From: Pontederia crassipes
Taxonomy: Eukaryota; Streptophyta; Magnoliopsida; Commelinales; Pontederiaceae
Reading direction: 5' to 3'
DNA: 64,000 bases
Assembly (NCBI GenBank): GCA_030549335.1
Contig: CM060194.1
Coordinates: 67,678,077-67,742,076, forward strand
Shown piece after piece: positions 25,001 to 38,243 of this stretch. Every line of letters begins with the position of its first letter. Position 1 is the stretch's first letter. Under the pieces are notes generated by a model that did not search any database, was not told the DNA's origin, and was given only the letters and a program-made list of their open reading frames with translations. A program made the position numbers and the translations under genes.

Positions 25001-25520
25001 TGTACTTTTATTCTACTCGCTGAGCAAATGATTGTTGCTCACAATACTCATTTTAATTTTTTTTCATATACTCATAAGTTTTTGAATTGAGTCGACTCGG
25101 AACTTATATTTGTTGTATATAAAGAAGAGGTCGAGCCGTTGGAGCACTTTAATCTCCCTTCACTTTTATTTTTCGAAGCATGCATGAAATAGATAGTCTT
25201 AGATGTTGTAATTAAGTTTGTGAGAAACTTTTTGTAAGGTTTATAAGATTTAATCTTGTGAGATTATATGTGAGATGGTTGTGGAAAAAAATATATAATG
25301 ACAATATGTGAATATCCTATCTTATAGCTTTTTATTAAACTTTGATGAATATATGTGCGTCTTTTGTATGTGTGTTGGAAAATACTACAAGATAAGTAAG
25401 GGAGGAAATTTTGCCGATTTTAATTTTGGAATTGCTAAACATAATTAAAATTATGATAATTTTGATTAGAATTTAGTCACGAAGTTTGATGTGACACCTA
25501 TATCTTAATAATGATCTGGT
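22097..25520. other. Long intergenic stretch, probably old transposon remains
   Basis: No gene is supported here. The segment from about 23100 to 25500 has even base composition and phrases typical of degraded plant LTR-type or related elements, but I could not prove ends or a target-site duplication. A 46-bp tandem repeat is listed separately. The DNA from 22200 to 23100 is AT-rich with nothing recognisable. Confidence 0.35.
24613..24750. repeat. 46-bp tandem repeat, three units
   Basis: Units begin at 24613, 24659 and 24705. Each holds CGTATTGACYCATG-like and GAGAGTGCTC-like phrases with about 15-25 percent change between units. A detached fourth piece starts near 24794. The spacing is exactly 46 bp between the first three units. 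Its role is unknown; it probably belongs to the transposon-like block around it. Confidence 0.75.
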
Positions 25521-25765
25521 AGTCAAAACTTCACACCACCACTGGAGATGATCGGCTAGAGAGACAAAACACTGGAGACATTTTACTACATTGGATAGAA
25601 ATAAATATAGCTCTTTCAATTTTGACTAAGAATTTGACAAACAAGCGACATATGGACACGTATCGGCATAACAACAGCTACCCGGACATCTAATTGATTG
25701 TTACATGAACTCACAACTAAGAAACAAAAATAAACATGCAATAAATATCACTCCAGATGATGACA
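25521..25765 (-). repeat. 3' LTR of the Copia fossil
   Basis: This block of about 245 bp resembles 30101-30405. Shared phrases include GTTACATGAACTCAC and AAACATGCAATAAATA. It begins next to the purine tract, as the 3' LTR of a minus-oriented element should. Confidence 0.85.
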
Positions 25766-28700
25766 CTCCCCCTCAAGTTGGGAGCTGAAATAAGTCATTG
25801 GATGAGAGGTAATAGTGTTGTCGTCAACTAAGAGTCTTTGTCAACAAATTGACAAATTGATTTTTTGTTGAAACATGTTGAAGACAAACAACCTCGTGTA
25901 GAGCTTTTTTGTGAGAAAACTGTAGAGCTTTTTTGTGAACAAACTACAAAGCTTTTTCGTGAACAAAGTGGCAATCGATCTCGATAAGCTTCATTCATTC
26001 ATGAAAAATTGGGTCATAAGAAATTTGGAGTAAAGACCTGAATAGAAAAATCTAGAGGAAAACCAAGTTAAAAAAAACAAATGCAACAACCGCAGCAACT
26101 CGGCCACAACGAGTTCTATGCTTCGATTTTCTGCCTCTGCTGATGAACAAGAAACAACAGATTGTTATTGGACTTCCATGATACAAGAGAATCCTATTTT
26201 GATACAGAAAGCATACACTTATTTGTAAGAAAAAACACATGATTCTCAATATGCATCTACATATATAGGTCGCAACCTGTGTATTAGACTTAGCACAGAA
26301 GAGAATACCATGGTCTGGCTATTGTTTCAAATAACAAAGGACTTTGAAAGCAACATCCAAAAGGACTTTTAGGCGCATGCATGAATTGGTTCAAGTACCT
26401 ACATCAAAAGTAATAACTGGATAAGTGTGAGTCAAACAAATCAAGCCTCCAATTAAACTTTGATAGTTGTCCGGAGATGAAAGACAAAATCATGTGAATG
26501 ATGATTAAAAAACTTAAGATCATACTCAAGAGCGGAACTTCTAATTTTGATCAAGAGGAGTACCCCAAGGCTTCCCATCCAAAAGATCAAAATCAAACAA
26601 AAGCTTCAAGAAATATATTCTGTGTTAAGAAAATCCCAGTGGAAGACCTTAAGATTTCCATTCCTAGAAAAAATCTCAAGTCATTTATCTTGATTTTTTA
26701 TTCTAAATAAGCTTTAGTATCAGTTCGAAGTTGTGAATTGTTGCCTGCCACCAAGATATCATCTACATATACTAAGAGAGCAACAAACATTGACATTTTG
26801 TAAAGAGTGTATAGTCATTTTTATTTTGAAGGAAGCCACAAGCTATTCAAATTTCTATAAACTTCAAGTTCCACTGTCTAGAAGTCTGTTTTAGACCATA
26901 TAAAGACCTCTTTGACTTACTTTTCCAACATGCTCTCCTTCAAACATGATAACCCTTAAGCAAAGACATATAGGCTTCTTTGATCTCTACTAAGAAAATC
27001 ATTATTCAGGTTCCAATGATATAGTAATTTTTTTTTAGATGCTTCAACAATGCTTTAATCATTACTCGAAATCTAATCTCTCTTTTTATTACAATCCTTC
27101 ACTACCAAACAAGCTTTAACCCTTTCTATCTTGCCCTCTACAATCAATTTGACTTTATACACCCATCAACAACTAATTGATTTCTTTTTAGGAGGTAAAT
27201 GAACCAAACTCAAAGTTTCATTGTTTTCTAAGTAGTTAATTCTTTCTTCATAACTTGAAGCCAATTTTGATTTTTACCGGCCTCAATAATACTAGAAGGT
27301 TCTTTAACAACGGATGAAGCTGAAAGAGATGCTTTATAATGAATAGTGCAAGTCTTACAAGAGAGAAAATCTTCCAGAGGATAAGGAATAACATCAATCT
27401 TTATTGTAGAAGAAACATAATCTTTCAGCCATTCTTTTACCTCTTCCATCAAAGTGTGCTGATTAATTTGGTTTTTTGAACCTTGAGCCAGTACTTCATC
27501 ACTAATTGGCAATAGCAGATATATCAAAATCATTTACTTCTCTTGAATGTTGCTCATTATAATTCTGTAGAGTAACCAGGTGTGACATCAAACAAAGGCT
27601 AATGTATTTTAGTTACATCTCATCCAAATCTTTGATAGCTTTCTCAAACTTGTAAGGAAAAACATTTTCTATGAATTCAAGGAAAAACTTTCTTTGGATC
27701 CAAGTAAAAAACTTTATACGCTTTTTGTGCCCTAAAAAAAATAGAAGGTCTTACCCTCTTGTCAAACTTATCTAATATATTTTTGTTTGTAGCATAGCAT
27801 ACACATTCAATCACTCTTAGACGTGTAATGTATGGAGCCTTATTAAAGAGCTTTTCATAAGGATATAAGTTTCCTAACAATTTCAAGGGAATATGTACAA
27901 ATTCTTATATCATGCCTCTCCAAAGTTTTTTAGGCAAATTTGATTGGAAAAATAGAGCCCTAACAACTTCAAGAATGTGTCTATGTTTTGTTTCAACTAG
28001 GTCATTCTGTTGAGAGTATAATTGCAACTTGACTAATGAATGATCCCTTTTAATGAAGAAAAAAATTACAATTGACATTCTGGTATTCAGAACCATTGTT
28101 TTTCCTAACAAATTTAATTTTAATATGAAACTAATTCTCCATCATATTAATGAAATTATTCAACACAAGATGACATTCAAATTTCTGTTTGTAGAGTAAT
28201 CATCCACCCTTAGTAACAAAATAATTGTGTCCAACACAAGTGAGTAACTTAAAAAGTCCCTAAGTATCCACATGAATTAAATTTAACAAGATCGAATCCT
28301 ATCTTTGAGTAGATGTAAAAGGTAAATTTTGTTTGTCTAGCTAAAGGACAAACCGAATAATGTTTCAAAATTTTAATTTTATAATTTTTAATCAAAGAAA
28401 TTAGTTGTAGTTTATCAAGAGGCAAATGTCCTAATCTCTAGTTCACATGCCCAAATCCTTATCATCTTCAACAACAACAACAATTGTAACTTTAACAAGT
28501 TCCTTACTCAAGTAATATAATCCTCTTCTTTCATCAATCCGCATGTCCATCCTACTCGACTGACCCTAAATAAATATAAAGTTTATGGTGAAATTAAGAA
28601 GGATAAATATCTTGCTAATTGAGTGAAAGAGATCAAATTAAAGCTAAACTCTGCAACATAAAGAATATTGTCCAATATGAAATTCGGACTTAAGGGTGTC

Positions 28701-29473
28701 ACTGTGTGTGTTAACAGAAACATTACCATTAGGTGGAGAAATAGCATTCCTAAAATGTAAAGATTTTAAATTCATCATCCAATGAAGATGTGATCTCATA
28801 TGATTCGAAGCACCTGAATCTATGATCCAAGAACCTGAATCTATGATCCAATCATCATATAGATTGTGTATAATACATGTCATATTAACCACATGATTAG
28901 ATGTAGTTGTATTTTGATCCTCATCCATTGGTTGCATTAAATACTTGTGTTGTTCCTATGTAAAGGGAAAATTCTTTTTATCATCATCTCCGCCATGACT
29001 ATCTGCCTTCACATTTAGAACCCATATGAGAAGATTGAGCTGCTGGTTTCTTCTTTAGAATTTGTATTTACTTAGATATTGTGACTTTTTCTATCCAACT
29101 TTATTACAATGATCACAAATGATGGTGTCGTTCTTCTGCTTATAGTTCACTGACTTATTACTAACCAAAGTCAACTAATCTGAATCCACAACAACAGTCC
29201 TCCTTTGATTTTGTTTTTCTTCAACCAACAAAGAATAAGTCTGGCCAATTATAGGTAAGGGTTTCATTAAAACAATTTGAGTTCTAACATGATTAAACTC
29301 CTCATTCAAGCCCATCAGAAAAAGAAACCTATACAACTTCTTCTGAGATTGATAATCAATATATCCTTCAAAACATCAAGTGATGGCAAAGTTAATATCA
29401 TAATTTTCGACTCCTCCCACAGATTCTTTAAGTTTGTAAAATATTCTAGAATTGACATTGACATGGAGGATTG

Positions 29474-29479
<6 letters not shown>

Positions 29480-29505
<26 letters not shown>
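29480..29505. repeat. (AT)n microsatellite
   Basis: An AT dinucleotide run lies inside the Copia fossil and probably expanded after insertion. Confidence 0.85.
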
Positions 29506-30100
29506 CATTCACAATTGAATGGTTTGCATTGCATTTAATTTTTCAAATATTTCCTTTAAGTCAAACCATATAACATATGAACTTTGAGTATATGAAATTT
29601 TGCTAATTATCCCCTTAACATGGTACTAGCCATCCATGAAAGAACTAGGACATTACATCGTTTCCATTGGAAGTGAAGATTAGGATCCACATGATTTAGA
29701 GTGAAGGATCCATCCACAAAAACATGCTTAACTAGTAACACATTGTAAATAGTGTTACTCCGCTCAGCATAGTTTTCTAAACCAGTCAATTTCTTTGGTA
29801 TCATGATTATGTTAGGTGTATCTGAAGTGCTAAAAAATAAGGGATTCATTATATCAATGCTAATAGCAGATGAATTCATGAATCTCGAAGAAGTAGAAGA
29901 TTTCGGACCAATCACCATTCAATTGTCGTTTCAACAATGAATGTGAAGAAGCAATCAACCTCAAAATCCAGATCCAATCGATCAAGAAAAAATTAGAGAG
30001 CTTTGTTGAACGAAAATCACAATCAATCAAAGCTCTAAGAATAAATTTAGCTGAACGAATCGAATCAGATTTGGTAATGCTTGAGTCAGCTCTGATCCTA

Positions 30101-30405
30101 TGTCAAAACTTCACATCATTGGAGATGATCGACTAAAGAGATGAAACCCGCCATAACATTGCACAACGAGAGGAAGAAATTGGGAAGAAGTCGTGAGACA
30201 TTTCATTGCATTGGATAGAAATTAATACAATTCACTCTTTCAATTTTATAAGAACAACTAACAAAAAATGACAAACAAAGGGCATATGGACGCATACCAA
30301 CATAAGGACCGCTATCCGGACATCCAACTGTCTGTTACATGAACTCACGACTAAGAAACATAAATGAACATGCAATAAATACCACTCTGCCACTAGTTGA
30401 TGCTC
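30101..30405 (-). repeat. 5' LTR of the Copia fossil
   Basis: This block of about 305 bp pairs with 25521-25765. The primer-binding site follows it directly. The outer edge near 30405 is approximate because the two LTRs have diverged there. Confidence 0.8.
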
Positions 30406-31324
30406 GTCGAAATGCCGCATGCCCATTCTCGGATAAATAAATGTGTGAAGCAAAATATTTATTAGAGTTGATGAACAAAATTAGGAAAGTGTATAACATA
30501 TATTATAGGGATTAATGCATCTTCTGCTCTTTAATCAACTCAAACTTTGTTTCACACAACAAAATAAGAACGTTTGAATTAGGAAATAATCACCCAAAAA
30601 AGTAGAGAGTAAAGTTTTAATTGATGTAAATTTATCCTTGATATATCTGCTAAATATTTTTTAAGTGAACTTACGAATAGTTAACAATGCCATATCTTGT
30701 TATTTAACAGTAGAGAATATTGTTTTATTTTGGCAAGCAGCCGACATTAAATTCTTGCAATTAACAAGATATTCATAATAAATATATTATTGGGTTATAA
30801 CTAAAAATATGATCTCAAATATATGTGTATATAATCACATTTTGTATCAAATGTGTTATTTAAATCACGAAAAGAATTAATTTGTAATATTTAATCTCTA
30901 ACCATAAATTTAAGAACTATCATCTAATTAAGCAAACTGTTACTTATTACTTAAATAATTAATCACGTGAAAGATAGTTTTTGTTATATAATTCTTTTTT
31001 GTTCTTATTGTTAAGGTGATCTTGCAAAGCCATCGTGTGGACTTACACTTCATTTTATCATCCCTAATATTTCATTCCAGATCCAAACCAAACCAATATC
31101 AAGCTTTCCACTCAGCAGCAGCTTATGAAAAATACATGGTAGCATTTTTGTACTCTGAATAAAAGGAAAAAGATGTCCATAGAGTTCCCTTTGTTTCTTG
31201 GTCATTCTGAATGTTCACAATTTTTTTACTCAAAACTAAAAATTCTGAAGGTCAGGATATACTAAGGCTCCTTATATACAAAGTACACTCATAATAGATT
31301 ATTCACCTTCATATCTTGACACTT
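30406..31324. other. Spacer
   Basis: This is AT-rich DNA between the Copia fossil and the stop codon of the DsbA-like gene. No gene is seen. The right part should hold the 3' UTR of that gene. Confidence 0.45.
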
Positions 31325-34300
31325 TCAGAGTTTATCAGGAAGAAGTGGGCCAATAATGTTGATCCATTTCTTGTAATCCATCTCAGACTCGAAGAGTGGC
31401 ATTCCATTGACAAAGAAGGAAGGTGTGCCTGTCACAGCTCTTGAACACCCATGCTGCAGTGAGAAGACAATTATGAGTATCATATGCAAGGACTTCATGG
31501 ACAATAGCAAATAATTCTATAACAGTTCTCACCTTGAATGAGATTCTTGTAGCCGCGTCTGTGTCTGAATTATTATAGCCAGCGACTATTGCAGGCAACG
31601 AATTCTTGCCGATGGCCTTCATTGCAAGTTTGGAGATGTCGTGAGTTACGGAAGCCATTGACTTGTTATAGGTTGGCTGATTGTAATACTTTTCCTGTTT
31701 TTTTGTCGTCAAGGTTAGTAAAGATTCCTCTATAATTTCCATTGAGAAAAAGATTGCATAAGACTTGTACAAACTTCAATTTAGAAATGATAATGGAAAT
31801 AAGAAGTAAAAAAAGAAGTAAAAAAAAAAGGTTGTAATGCAGAAGGAATAAAAAGGATCCATTGCGATCAATGTGATATCATAATATCAGAAAATAAGTA
31901 GTGCAGGTATATTTCTTCAATGTACATGTGTAGTTGGAATGGGATCACTAATTATCATGATAAATGAGTCACAGGATAAGAAGTTTAAGATATACTTTAA
32001 ATGGTATATCCTATTTCAATTTCAAGTTCTTTTGCTCGATACAAGATGTCAAAGATCATTTGTCCTGAATCACTGAAGAGCGTAGTGTGAGATTACAACA
32101 CCTAAAGAAATCTCTGATGAAAGCTGGCCCGATAAAATTACAGACGTCTAAATGGAAAGCTCAATGCGCCACTGAGAATCCACAGACAAATATGCTTAAG
32201 GTTAACAAGTTTCTGGCAGAGCCTAATGTTTACTTATTTGAAAAAACAAGAATCTTAAAGTCCTGTTTCCTTGATGAAATATAGTAATTTTACTTAAACG
32301 ACTCTGAAAGAGTTCATCACAAGACCAAGCTCATAACGAAAGATTGTGAACAATTGTCATTATACTCATAAGTGAAAGACAAATGCAGAATAATGAATAA
32401 TTTCTTTTTTTTTTTTCTGGCCTTCACTGCCACCACTCAGAATACATACTTCCGTGGTGTTCTATTGGCTGCTTAGAATTCTAGTAGAAACATGATACTG
32501 GCTGAAAAAAGAAATACAAAAGAAAATATAGGCTCCCTGAAGGAAACTTTTTCAATAATTAACCTTCTAATTTACAAGTAGACTTTCAAATGATGTTAAC
32601 GAAGGTAAAATAAGGAAAGACGGCACTGAAATTCCATGAAGATACAGTTCATCACAATGTATAGATAATCAAAGACAGCGTTACCTGATACTTGAAAAAA
32701 AGCTCCAGCAAAGGGTATGTGGAAGATGAGTTGAGCTTATTGGCAATGTGAAGTGCACGACAAGCAACAAAAGAGTTGGTGTGATAACTGCATTACAATG
32801 AAGACAATCATAATTGAGAGAACACTGGGCAATCCTTTCTGAAACTTATGAGACAGAATCTCTGTTTCAAATCTTCGACAAACATAAAGGTTTTGTATAT
32901 GAATCAGCCAAAACATGTACTAATCTAGACAAGAAATCATAGTTACGTCAAGCACTCTTATCTCCACATCCTTCAATAGTTATAAGTTAGCATGCCTGAG
33001 ATCGATACAGAGAAGAGAATATATATTTCCAAAGATCACCAGACAAGAGGACTTATTCGATTATTCCTAGTAGCTCATACAAGTGTTTGTATAATCACCA
33101 GTTCTAGGGACCTGTTGAAAAGTCCCGGGTTTATCGATCAATTAATGAATTTAGACCATAATATATATAAGTGCACAAGTTACTTCCTGGATTTGCAAGG
33201 AAGAGAGGAAAGTAGTTTGTGTGTTTCATGGCATGTCGCCCATGGCCATTTGCATGGAATATATGGAACTGATCCTGAATTGAAAGTTGAGACGGATCTT
33301 GTATTCCGGGAAAAAGGAATCTAACAGATGGAGTATGTGTTCTATGTGTTAAGAGTGCTTTTGAGGTTCTTTCAGCTGTTTGCTCCTTGTTGCTTTATCC
33401 ATTTCATTCCAGGAAAGAGAAAAGAGAAATAAAGAAAAAGAAAGAGAGAGATTTTGTTACTGGATCAACTAAACGTAATGGCAACTTTTGACCTGCGGAG
33501 TTATCGTGTTCGTCATTATCTTCTTTTAATGGTAATTATGTAAAATGGCTACTAAACGTTATCAAATCTGACGTATGACTAAAGCCAACTCCACGGCATA
33601 CGAGCAAAGATCCAAATTTCAGCTATTACGCCGACGCAGGAGAAGAAGAAAACACTGTTTTTTCTTCTTTCTGTCTTCTACTACTAAACCTCATCAGTCA
33701 TCACATACATATGGGCAACAAAATCCCATCAAAGAGCTTGTAAGAATTCGTTTATGCATGAAAAAGTTCTAAACATTCCAACAGAGGATTTGGTAGTACA
33801 TCAGAAATTATTTTGATTTTGATGAAAAGGAAACAAAAAAAAAAAACTTGCTCAGTGAATCTAACAACCAGGAAAAGACTATATAAAGTTTGCATTTTCC
33901 CAAGGATGACCATCAAATCACCTCCAAAATCATTGAATCATTAAGAAAACAGAAGAAACTCCAAAACCAAAGCTGTCACCATAGAAGCAAAAAAAAAGCA
34001 TGGAAAACACCTTGAACTTGAAGAACGCAGGATAGAAAAAGAAAAACTTACGGCAGCGCGAAAGGGTGGACGACCAGTGAGACGTGAGGGGAGTAATGCG
34101 CCAAGGCCTTCTTCAAAGGAGGCCAGGAGTCTCTGCTGTCTGGACACAGGGGATCAAAGAAGGCCTCCACGATCACCGTGCGCCCCCAGACGGAGGCTTT
34201 CTCGTAGACGAACCCATCAATCCTCGAAGGGATCGGCAGCAGCTGGCCATGCACAAGAACAGCGGAAAGAAATGGTAGCAGGAAGGATGATACTGATAGT

Positions 34301-34329
34301 GCCAGAGCTCGAGAAGTGGCGCTGCTCAT
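31325..34329 (-). CDS. Secreted DsbA-like thioredoxin-fold protein lacking CxxC
   Basis: Four exons join in frame: 34329-34052, 32787-32685, 31694-31533 and 31453-31325, giving 223 aa. The ATG at 34329 is chosen because it starts a good signal peptide (LALSVSSFLLPFLSAVLVHG, cleavage near residue 28). An in-frame ATG further upstream (34500) would bury it. The mature protein has a thioredoxin-like fold: strand VIVEAFFDPLCPDSRDSW (about 52-69), a helical middle with CRALHIANKLN, and the cis-proline loop TGTPSFFVNG at about 189-198. The usual CxxC centre is CPDS at 62-65, so only one of the two redox cysteines remains. Another Cys lies at 184 before the cis-Pro loop. Plant relatives are annotated only as thioredoxin superfamily proteins. 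A secreted or ER location is expected. Classical disulfide-oxidase activity is unlikely with one cysteine; a chaperone-like or glutathione-linked role is possible. Confidence 0.88.
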
Positions 34330-35137
34330 GTCTTTCTTCTTCCTTCGCCCTTCCTCCTCTCTAAACGTTTCCTTGTCGAACAGAAGAAACTCCGGTGATG
34401 CGCTCGCACGAGTAGTTATGGTCCAAAGAAAAAGCAGAACAAAAGCGAAAAGGAAAAAGGCAACAGGGTGGTGGAGGGTAATGTGGCACGTATTTCTCAA
34501 CAGCCTGCCAGGTGAGAGAGAGTCAGAGACTGAAGACAGTTAAAAACAGTTCCTGGTGTATGTATCACAATCTTTTTTTCCCTTTAATCTTTATGTTAAA
34601 GTAAAACTAAATTAGAGCTCTATTTTTTAAAAGAAGAAAAACAAATCTGAACTCATAATTCTCTTTAACAGAATAACAAAAAGAGAAAAAAAAACGGTGC
34701 TATTGAAAAGAGAATTTGATACACAGGTGACAGACATATTATGCAAAAAGTGTGGTTTTTTTTTCCACTTTTAAATGTGGAGGAAGGAAGGGGCATCGAA
34801 GTTAAAGAGCATATTATTCATGAACTCATCATCAAACTTAATAAGACTCCCAGTGATCACAAAATTTGAATTTAAAATTTATTAATTAGTCCAATTTTTT
34901 AATGTGCTGCAAAAGTGTGGGTAAATGATGATGGGTTAATGGTGTCCAGGGCACAAGAGCATTTCCTTGGACAGGGGGCCGGAGCTGTCACACACTTCCT
35001 TGGTCCACAAATTTAAACATGATGGCAGCTTAATTAATTGGCCTCAACTGTCCTGTTATGATCAGAGAGAGTAGGATGGATAAGCTTCTTCCTCTTGTTC
35101 CACTTCCATGATAATATTCCTGTGGGAGGTACACTTC

Positions 35138-35138
<1 letters not shown>

Positions 35139-35176
<38 letters not shown>
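35139..35176. repeat. (AT)n microsatellite
   Basis: A perfect AT run of about 38 bp. Confidence 0.9.
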
Positions 35177-35180
<4 letters not shown>

Positions 35181-35704
35181 TCTAATTTCTAAGTATCTTT
35201 GACCCCATTTTTTATATCTTTATAAACCTAGGAGGTAAGTGATTCGCTCTCAATAAGTTGGCCACAATTAGGAATTGATGACTCCAAACGAGTCGACCAT
35301 AAGAAGATAAACCGAAGAGGAGAGAATTTGATCGGCTTTCAGAAATATTTCAATTATCAGTCTTAGAAAGCTTTCCGAAAGGAGAGAATGAATGGAAAAT
35401 TTTCTAAGACATAAAAGAAAAGAGAATCATATTTGGAGATTAATGGCAAGTTTTGGAGGAGAGTTCTCTCCTCCCTTCCATTTGAGAAGTTTGGAAACGT
35501 ACTACAACTTTTTATTGCCTTTTATTTCTAAGTTATTAAAACATATTTTTAGTACTGAGATGTTTGATTTGGAAACTTTTGCTTTGACGTGTTAAATATA
35601 TTTTTTTTATGAACTCTAGCAGTTAAATCTTTCTTATTTTGAACGGTTGAGATTAATGCTGTAGATTACAGCCTAAATGCAGAGCAGCATATTCCTTTTT
35701 CCCT

Positions 35705-35709
<5 letters not shown>

Positions 35710-35780
<71 letters not shown>
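35710..35780. repeat. Long (AT)n microsatellite
   Basis: A perfect AT run of about 70 bp, the longest in the window. It can extrude as a cruciform and is a likely site of length variation and assembly error. Confidence 0.9.
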
Positions 35781-35782
<2 letters not shown>

Positions 35783-36689
35783 CCCTTGTCATGGAACGAA
35801 TGTAAAGCACCAATTTTTTTATTAGACAATTATATTAGTTAAATGATAAATTTGTTTAAAATTAAGATTATCCCATTATTTGATGTTTGTGATCAAATTA
35901 TTTTAACATATATGACTAATTCAACTATCATAATTTATTTAATCTCAGATGTTATTGTTTTATTATTAAATTACTCCAATAAGTATATATTACTGCATAT
36001 ATGCATAATTAATTCAATTATGAATTATAATTGTTAAATTACTCAAATAACAAAAAAAGATATATGTGCTCTACGTCAAGGTGTAGAATGTTGACATCTT
36101 TTTATTATCTTATTTTGCTCTGGATGATTATTGTTTCAAGTTGAATAATCTCATCATGTTTCAGCCGAAGGATAATCCTCTTCCATTAATCTTCATGTTT
36201 ATGTTGTGCTTTTGTCCCTTGTTGCAACATCAATCCAAAAATGTGATTATGCTACTATGAAACCACATTGAGCCTAGAAGTTAGTGAGACAAGGAGGAAT
36301 AAAAGGTTGATACTAAGCTTGATCTAATAGTTTTGATTCCTCAAGAATCAAAATACAAGGAGGCAAATCCTATGAGAATATATTTGCCGTAGTTAATTTA
36401 ATCATAAGCCACCTGAGATTTATAGACAAGAAGTTGCAATCGGTTAGATTTTATGAGAAAATCAAGATTGGAATCTCTGAACTTTGAGGACAGCTTGATA
36501 TTATCCCTACAAATATAGATATAATTATGTCAAAATCTCAAAAACCGAAGTATGGAAATGATTGTGAATTTGATGAGAAGAGGTACACGAAAATTTATTT
36601 GTCTCAATTTAATGATTTGTGCTCAATCTTAAACTATTTTAGTGGGCAGATGAGTTGCCCAAAAATATATCCTTATTCCTTTGTCCTAG

Positions 36690-38243
36690 CTAGGGGAATT
36701 ACATACGGTTGACGGTTGAAACCGTCTGTAATTTCCCCTAAAATCGTCGAAAATGACATTTTCGACGATTTTTTCGACGGAATCAAAACGTTCGAAAAAT
36801 GCTCGTCGCAAATAATTTTCGACGGTTGGAAAAGAACCGTCGAAAATTTCGACGAATTTTCGACGGTCACGACCGCCGATATTTGCGACGGTCTACAAAA
36901 TCGTCGATAATTCGGCGACCGTGACGATCGCCGAAGTTTTCGACGATTTTGCCGACCACCACAAATATCGGTGGTTGCTATCGCCAAAAATTTCGACGGT
37001 CGTCCGACGACCGCCGAAGTTTCGCTGATCAAAATCGTCGCAAAAAATTTTTATAATATAAAAAAATTAGCCGGCCAGCGGCCAATGCCACGATCTCGAC
37101 CGCCAACCGGCCGAGGTCGGATCCAGCCACGCGGCCGAATCCAAACGCCCACAGTCGGATCCCGCCGCTGGGTCCGGATCCGAACGCCCGCGACCGGATC
37201 CGCCGCCTGGCAGTCCGGGCTGGAGAGAGAGAGATGCCGGCGCGGGAGAGGGTCTCCGGCGGTCGATGACATCCGGTCAGAGGCTCGCAGGTCGGGAGAG
37301 GGAGAGGGTCGCCGGCGGTCGATGACGTCTGGTGCTCGCGGGCCGGGAGAGGAAGAGGGAGAGGGAGAGAGAGAGGAGAGGAGGGAGAGAGGATATGGGG
37401 TTATATATATATGAGAAAGCGGAAACATGAGAAAGCGGAAAAACGAAAAAAAACGAGATAACGGAATTTTAATTACCGACGGCTCTGACGGTCAGAAACA
37501 TAAATATTAATTATTTTTAAAGTTACTGACGGTTGTGACCGTCGAAATTATTTAATTTATATTTAGTTATATATACTATTTATTTTTTATTTTACCGATG
37601 GTTTGAACAGTCGCTAATTATTACCGACGGTTGGAACCGTCAGAAATTGCGACGATTTGGACTGTCGCAAATTATATTAATAAAATAATTCTCATATTAT
37701 ATTATTATACATTTACCGTTGCACGCCTTCGTTACCTTTTGGGAGGCTTTACGATGGATTTTGCGACGGATTGATATCCATCGAAAATATCGACGTTTCT
37801 AATCGTCAAAAAAATAATAATAATATAATAAATTACATAATTTATTATCTAATTTTCCGACGGTCGTAACCTCGAAAAATCCATCAGAAATTACGATAGA
37901 TGGGTATCCGTCGGAAATATCGACGTTCCTAATAGTCGAAAAATAAAATAATAATATAACAAATTATATAATTTAGTATTTTTCATTTCCGACGGTGACG
38001 ACAGTCAGAAAATCTGTCGGAAATTGAGACGGATGGGTATCTGTCGAAAATATCGACGTTCCTAATCGTCGAAAAATAAATAATAATATAATAAATTATA
38101 TAATTTATTATTTGATTTTCCGACGGTCGTAACCGTCAAAAAATCTATCGAAAAATATTTCCATCGCAAAATCTATCACAAATTACGACGGATTTCTATC
38201 CGTCGAAAATTGTCCGTCGGAAAATAATAATTTTCTTGTAGCT
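36690..38243. mobile_element. CACTA-like non-autonomous DNA transposon
   Basis: The right edge reads TTTTCTTGTAG, the complement of CTACAAGAAAA, which is the typical inner part of a CACTA terminal repeat. Dozens of CGACGG/CCGTCG and TTTCGACGA motifs in both orientations fill both ends. Such subterminal repeats bind the TNPA-type protein in CACTA/En-Spm elements. The middle (about 37070-37390) is GC- and GA-rich and non-coding. At the left a hairpin with arms around GGGGAAATTACAGACGG lies at 36694-36739, but the expected left CACTA end was not found, so the left part may be cut off. No transposase is present. Confidence 0.7.

Larger units (their letters stand above)
25521..30405 (-). mobile_element. 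Ty1/Copia LTR retrotransposon fossil, broken
   Basis: This is an old Copia element lying on the minus strand. The parts seen, in element order, are the 5' LTR (30101 to about 30405), a primer-binding site like the tRNA-Met type (TAGGATCAGAGC) beside it, a protease region with DSGASNHM near 28800, integrase-related sequence at 27.7-28.1 kb, reverse-transcriptase-related sequence at about 26.4-27.1 kb, a purine tract TTGAGGGGGAGTG, and the 3' LTR (25521-25765). The coding part is heavily broken, with well over ten breaks, and cannot be active. The two LTRs differ clearly, including a block of about 50 bp present only in the right one, so the insertion is old. A target-site duplication was not recognised. 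Confidence 0.88.
34544..36680. other. Intergenic stretch upstream of the DsbA-like gene
   Basis: No gene is supported. The left end should contain the promoter of the minus-strand DsbA-like gene. Two long AT microsatellites lie at 35139-35176 and 35710-35780. The DNA from 36050 to 36680 shows no recognised element. Confidence 0.45.

Noticed and set aside
33575-33772. Small plus-strand frame with an arginine run
   Set aside because: It lies in intron 1 of the DsbA-like gene on the other strand and has no domain or splice support.
34330-34500. N-terminal extension of the DsbA-like protein from an upstream in-frame ATG at 34500
   Set aside because: It would add a second hydrophobic segment and a Lys/Arg-rich stretch before a good signal peptide. 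The start at 34329 gives a normal secreted protein.
35843-36037. Hydrophobic small open frame
   Set aside because: It is an AT-rich chance frame coding mostly Ile/Leu/Asn/Tyr next to a long AT microsatellite.
36971-37428. Arg/Gly-rich and Ser/Pro-rich open frames inside the CACTA-like element
   Set aside because: They are open on both strands over GA-rich repeats and match no transposase.
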